Assembly (NCBI RefSeq): GCF_000255555.1
Contig: NZ_AGRW01000040.1
Location: forward strand, 40,624-104,623
Source of the DNA: Treponema saccharophilum DSM 2985
GTDB taxonomy: Bacteria > Spirochaetota > Spirochaetia > Treponematales > Treponemataceae
DNA: 64,000 bases
Direction: 5' to 3'
Positions 61,752 to 64,000 of this stretch are shown here, in pieces; position 1 is the first letter of the stretch; every line of letters begins with the position of its first letter. Below the pieces are notes generated by a model. That model saw nothing but the letters and a program-made list of their open reading frames with translations. It did no database searches and was not told the DNA's origin. The position numbers were made by a program, and so were the translations under genes.

Positions 61752-62216
61752 TCAGCGGTTGCGGAAGACGAGCGAGAAAATCCTGCGGACAATCGGGCCG
61801 GCAAAGCAGAGCTGCCAGAAGAACGCCATCGGGAAATTCATCGCGGTTGTCTGGAGCCACACGGCGGCCGCCTCTCGCTGGAACCCGCCCTTGAAAATCA
61901 GCGTCGCGCACAGGCTCATCATCGGGCACATGAAAATCACAGAGAAGACGGAAATCGAGAGAATGATGAAAAGCGGCTTGTCGCTCTTGGGGTCAAAAAT
62001 CCGGAACGTGAAGCGCTTTGCGAGCGGGCCTGCGACGAGCATGTCGAGGACGAACGCAATCGGCGCCATTATCGGAAGCTCGCGGAACGCGCCGAGGAAG
62101 ACGGCGTTCGACATGCCGCCCGTCGCGAGCGAAATGTTGTAGCAGACGAGCGCGTAGACCATGAAGAAAACCATGATGATTGTGAAAACAATTTCCTGAA
62201 AAAGCGATTTGGGCAT
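61752..62216 (-). CDS. DUF2798-type membrane protein
   Basis: 154 residues with four membrane helices in two similar halves (LFQEIVFTIIMVFFMVYALV ... APIAFVLDMLVAGPLAKRFT; FIILSISVFSVIFMCPMMSL ... NFPMAFFWQLCFAGPIVRRI). The G-P-[IL]-[AV]-[KR]-R repeat at the end of each half is the DUF2798 hallmark. Function unknown. Start 62216 has AGGAG 9 bases upstream; a start at 62291 would add an unsupported N terminus. Confidence 0.85.
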   Translation of the reverse strand: MPKSLFQEIVFTIIMVFFMVYALVCYNISLATGGMSNAVFLGAFRELPIMAPIAFVLDMLVAGPLAKRFTFRIFDPKSDKPLFIILSISVFSVIFMCPMMSLCATLIFKGGFQREAAAVWLQTTAMNFPMAFFWQLCFAGPIVRRIFSLVFRNR

Positions 62217-62512
62217 AATAAAAACTCCTTGCCTCAAAAATGGATTTGCAAAGATTGTTAAACTACGCCGGAAAGATGGCGCATGAGACACGGAGGGAAT
62301 GTTCCGAGATTCAATCCCGATGCAGGATTCGGATGATAGCTTTTTCGCCCGACAAAATCAAGCGCGCGCGAAAAGCCCGGCCGCGAAAGAAAAATGCAAT
62401 TTTTTGGCAAATGACGGAAAAAATTATTATCGCGCCGACAAAAAACCGTGTTACGGTGGAGCGCATGAGCGGCGGAACACGATGACGCCGCAAAAAAATA
62501 GGAGGATGCATT

Positions 62513-63703
62513 ATGAAAAGATTCGTTCGGTCTGCCGTGGCGGCAACGCTTGCCGCAGCATTGGCGGTAGCCGCGACATCATGCGCAAGCACGCCCGCGC
62601 CGGCACCGGAAGTCGACGGACAGAAAATCGTAGACGAGATGAAAATCGGCTGGAACCTCGGGAACACGCTCGACGCCTGGAGCGACGACAACCTCGGAAT
62701 CGAGTCGGAGACGTGCTGGGGTCAGCCAAAAACGACCGCGGACATGTTCGAGGGGCTGAAGAAGGCAGGATTCGGCGCGGTCAGGATTCCGATAACGTGG
62801 CACAACCACATCATCGACGGGAACAACACCGTTGACCCGGCATGGCTCAAGCGCTGCAAGGAAGTCGTGGACATGGCGATAAAGGCGAAGCTCTACGTCA
62901 TCATCAACGTCCACCACGACACCGCCCCGAGCGAGGATTTCGAGATGGGACGCGGGTACTACCCGACGGAAGCCGCGAAGGAGCGCTCTGTCGCGTTCCT
63001 CACAAGGGTCTGGGAGCAGGTCGCCGCGACGTTCAACAACGAGTACGACGAGCACCTCATATTCGAGCTCCTCAACGAGCCGCGCCTTGTCGGCCACGAG
63101 CGCGAATGGTGGTACGACGCGGGCCATCCCGACTGCGCGAAGGCACAGGGAATCGTCATCGAGCTTGAGGAAGCCTGCATCAAGACAATCCGCGCGAGCG
63201 GCGGGAAAAACGCCGACCGCTTCCTCATGATTCCGGGATACGTCGCGCAGCCGTGGGCGGCGATGGCGGACACGTTCCACCTTCCCGCCGATTCAGCGAA
63301 GAACCGCGCGATTATCTCCGTCCACATGTACGACCCGTGGCCGTTCGCCGGAGAGAACCCGGGCATCTCAAAGTTCACTCAGGAAGCGCGCGACGGTCTC
63401 AAGGGAACGTTCGAGGCGCTCAACGGCAAGTTCGTGAAGAACGGCGTCCCCGTCGTAATCGGCGAGTGCGGCGCGACGAACAAGAACAACCTCCCCGAGC
63501 GCGAGGCATGGTACCGCTACTACTTCGAGACGTCCAAGAAGAACGGCATAACCGCCATCCTCTGGGACAACGGCTCCACGGAGATTCCGGAAAACGGCGA
63601 CGTGAGCGAGCATTTCGGCTTCTATGACCGCACCGCCCACACGTTCTTCTTCCCCACGCTCCTGAACGCCGCACTTGACGGCATCAAGGCAGCAAAGAAC
63701 TAA
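62513..63703 (+). CDS. Lipoprotein endo-beta-glucanase (GH5)
   Basis: 396 residues. Lipobox AATSC (Cys 24), then a short Pro/Ala linker and one GH5 barrel: MKIGWNLGNTLDAW, GFGAVRIPITWHNHI, NVHHD, acid/base E189 in FELLNEPR, VHMYDPWPFAG and nucleophile E318 in VVIGECGATN. All GH5 catalytic residues are present; the motif set suits subfamily GH5_4 (beta-glucan, xyloglucan or cellulose). No carbohydrate-binding module. AGGAGG precedes the ATG by 7 bases. A terminator follows. Confidence 0.94.
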   Translation: MKRFVRSAVAATLAAALAVAATSCASTPAPAPEVDGQKIVDEMKIGWNLGNTLDAWSDDNLGIESETCWGQPKTTADMFEGLKKAGFGAVRIPITWHNHIIDGNNTVDPAWLKRCKEVVDMAIKAKLYVIINVHHDTAPSEDFEMGRGYYPTEAAKERSVAFLTRVWEQVAATFNNEYDEHLIFELLNEPRLVGHEREWWYDAGHPDCAKAQGIVIELEEACIKTIRASGGKNADRFLMIPGYVAQPWAAMADTFHLPADSAKNRAIISVHMYDPWPFAGENPGISKFTQEARDGLKGTFEALNGKFVKNGVPVVIGECGATNKNNLPEREAWYRYYFETSKKNGITAILWDNGSTEIPENGDVSEHFGFYDRTAHTFFFPTLLNAALDGIKAAKN

Positions 63704-63722
63704 CGTCCGGCTATTACGAAAG

Positions 63723-63754
63723 CGCCCTCCTCTTTTCGGGGAGGGCGTTTTTTT
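63723..63754 (+). terminator. Terminator of the GH5 gene
   Basis: CGCCCTCC pairs with GGAGGGCG (8 bp), then T7, 19 bases after the stop. Confidence 0.88.
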
Positions 63755-63782
63755 GTCGTCACGCACGCTACAACCAAGACAA

Positions 63783-64000
63783 TCTTAGAACGGGCAAAGA
63801 CTAGGCAATCCGCGTCCCCCCCCGCCACGGTAGGCACGCGCCCCCGCGCGTGCCGGCGCACGCTTGCTACGACTAAGCCGAACTTAGAACGGGCAAGGGA
63901 ACAAGCAAGCGCTTCTTAGAACGGGCAAATCCCCATCAACACGCGCGCATCCGCCACGGTAGGCACGCGCCCCCGCGCGTACCGGCGCACGCTTGCCCCA
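63783..64000. repeat. GC-rich hairpin repeat C, copies 2 and 3
   Basis: Two ~125-bp units. Each has a direct CTTAGAACGGGCAA box (also at 63889 and 63925), then CCGCCACGGTA and the hairpin GGCACGCGC, loop CCCC, GCGCGTGCC (63833-63854) or GCGCGTACC (63962-63983), then GGCGCACGCTTGC. The window ends inside the array, so it may continue. Confidence 0.8.

Overview
The window looks like chromosome of a saccharolytic, probably gut or rumen, Treponema. Reasons: a three-gene mgl glucose/galactose ABC operon with a rearranged binding protein, a P83/100-family antigen, many methyl-accepting chemotaxis proteins (MCPs), polymer-degrading lipoproteins (alpha-amylase, GH5 glucanase), a TrpB2-type tryptophan synthase beta chain, and a free-standing cluster of integron attC sites. 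The genus is inferred from gene content and protein flavour only.

Layout. 1-4.3 kb: mglB (5' end outside the window), mglA and mglC on the + strand. 4.4-8.5 kb: an AT-rich island of small cassettes (methyltransferase, cupin, hypothetical, HicAB toxin-antitoxin, HNH endonuclease, membrane protein) separated by attC hairpins, with no integrase gene (a CALIN). 8.6-14 kb: P83/100 antigen, a membrane protein, a truncated PARG-like gene and an MCP. 14.2-23.2 kb: a phosphate regulon, made of a Na/Pi symporter divergent from a PhoB/PhoR-type two-component pair, then pstSCAB-phoU on the - strand. Pho-box-like TTWACA repeats with 11-bp periodicity stand before each of the three transcription units. The PstS protein is circularly permuted. 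23.2-23.7 kb: an 83-bp tandem repeat array. 23.8-27.5 kb: a diguanylate cyclase and a FIST-domain/soluble-MCP operon. 27.5-31.6 kb: trpB2 with two DUF3592 paralogues, divergent from pdxST (PLP synthase). 31.7-38.2 kb: an MCP and small enzymes (HD hydrolase, GNAT, FMN-binding protein, Gfo/Idh/MocA protein, AlkD-like repair protein). 38.3-40 kb: a glycine riboswitch in front of an alanine/glycine:cation symporter.

40.2-51.5 kb is a seven-gene alpha-glucan utilisation locus on the - strand: an outer-membrane beta-barrel with an N-terminal glycogen/starch-binding domain, a small lipoprotein, a type I pullulanase, MalE, MalF, MalG and a lipoprotein alpha-amylase. It reads as a complete path from surface capture through debranching, periplasmic binding and uptake to hydrolysis. 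51.8-64 kb: a truncated ArsC-like gene, a beta-propeller sensor fused to an adenylate cyclase, a DUF3737 protein, an MCP, an orphan LplA-type binding lipoprotein, two poorly characterised membrane/lipoproteins and a GH5 glucanase.

Intergenic space carries at least three dispersed repeat families: a ~115-bp element with ACCTGTTC/GAACAGGT ends (7 copies), a GC-rich hairpin family with base-pair covariation (3 copies) and an ~85-bp element (2 copies). Several sit beside truncated genes. No tRNA, rRNA or CRISPR array was seen.
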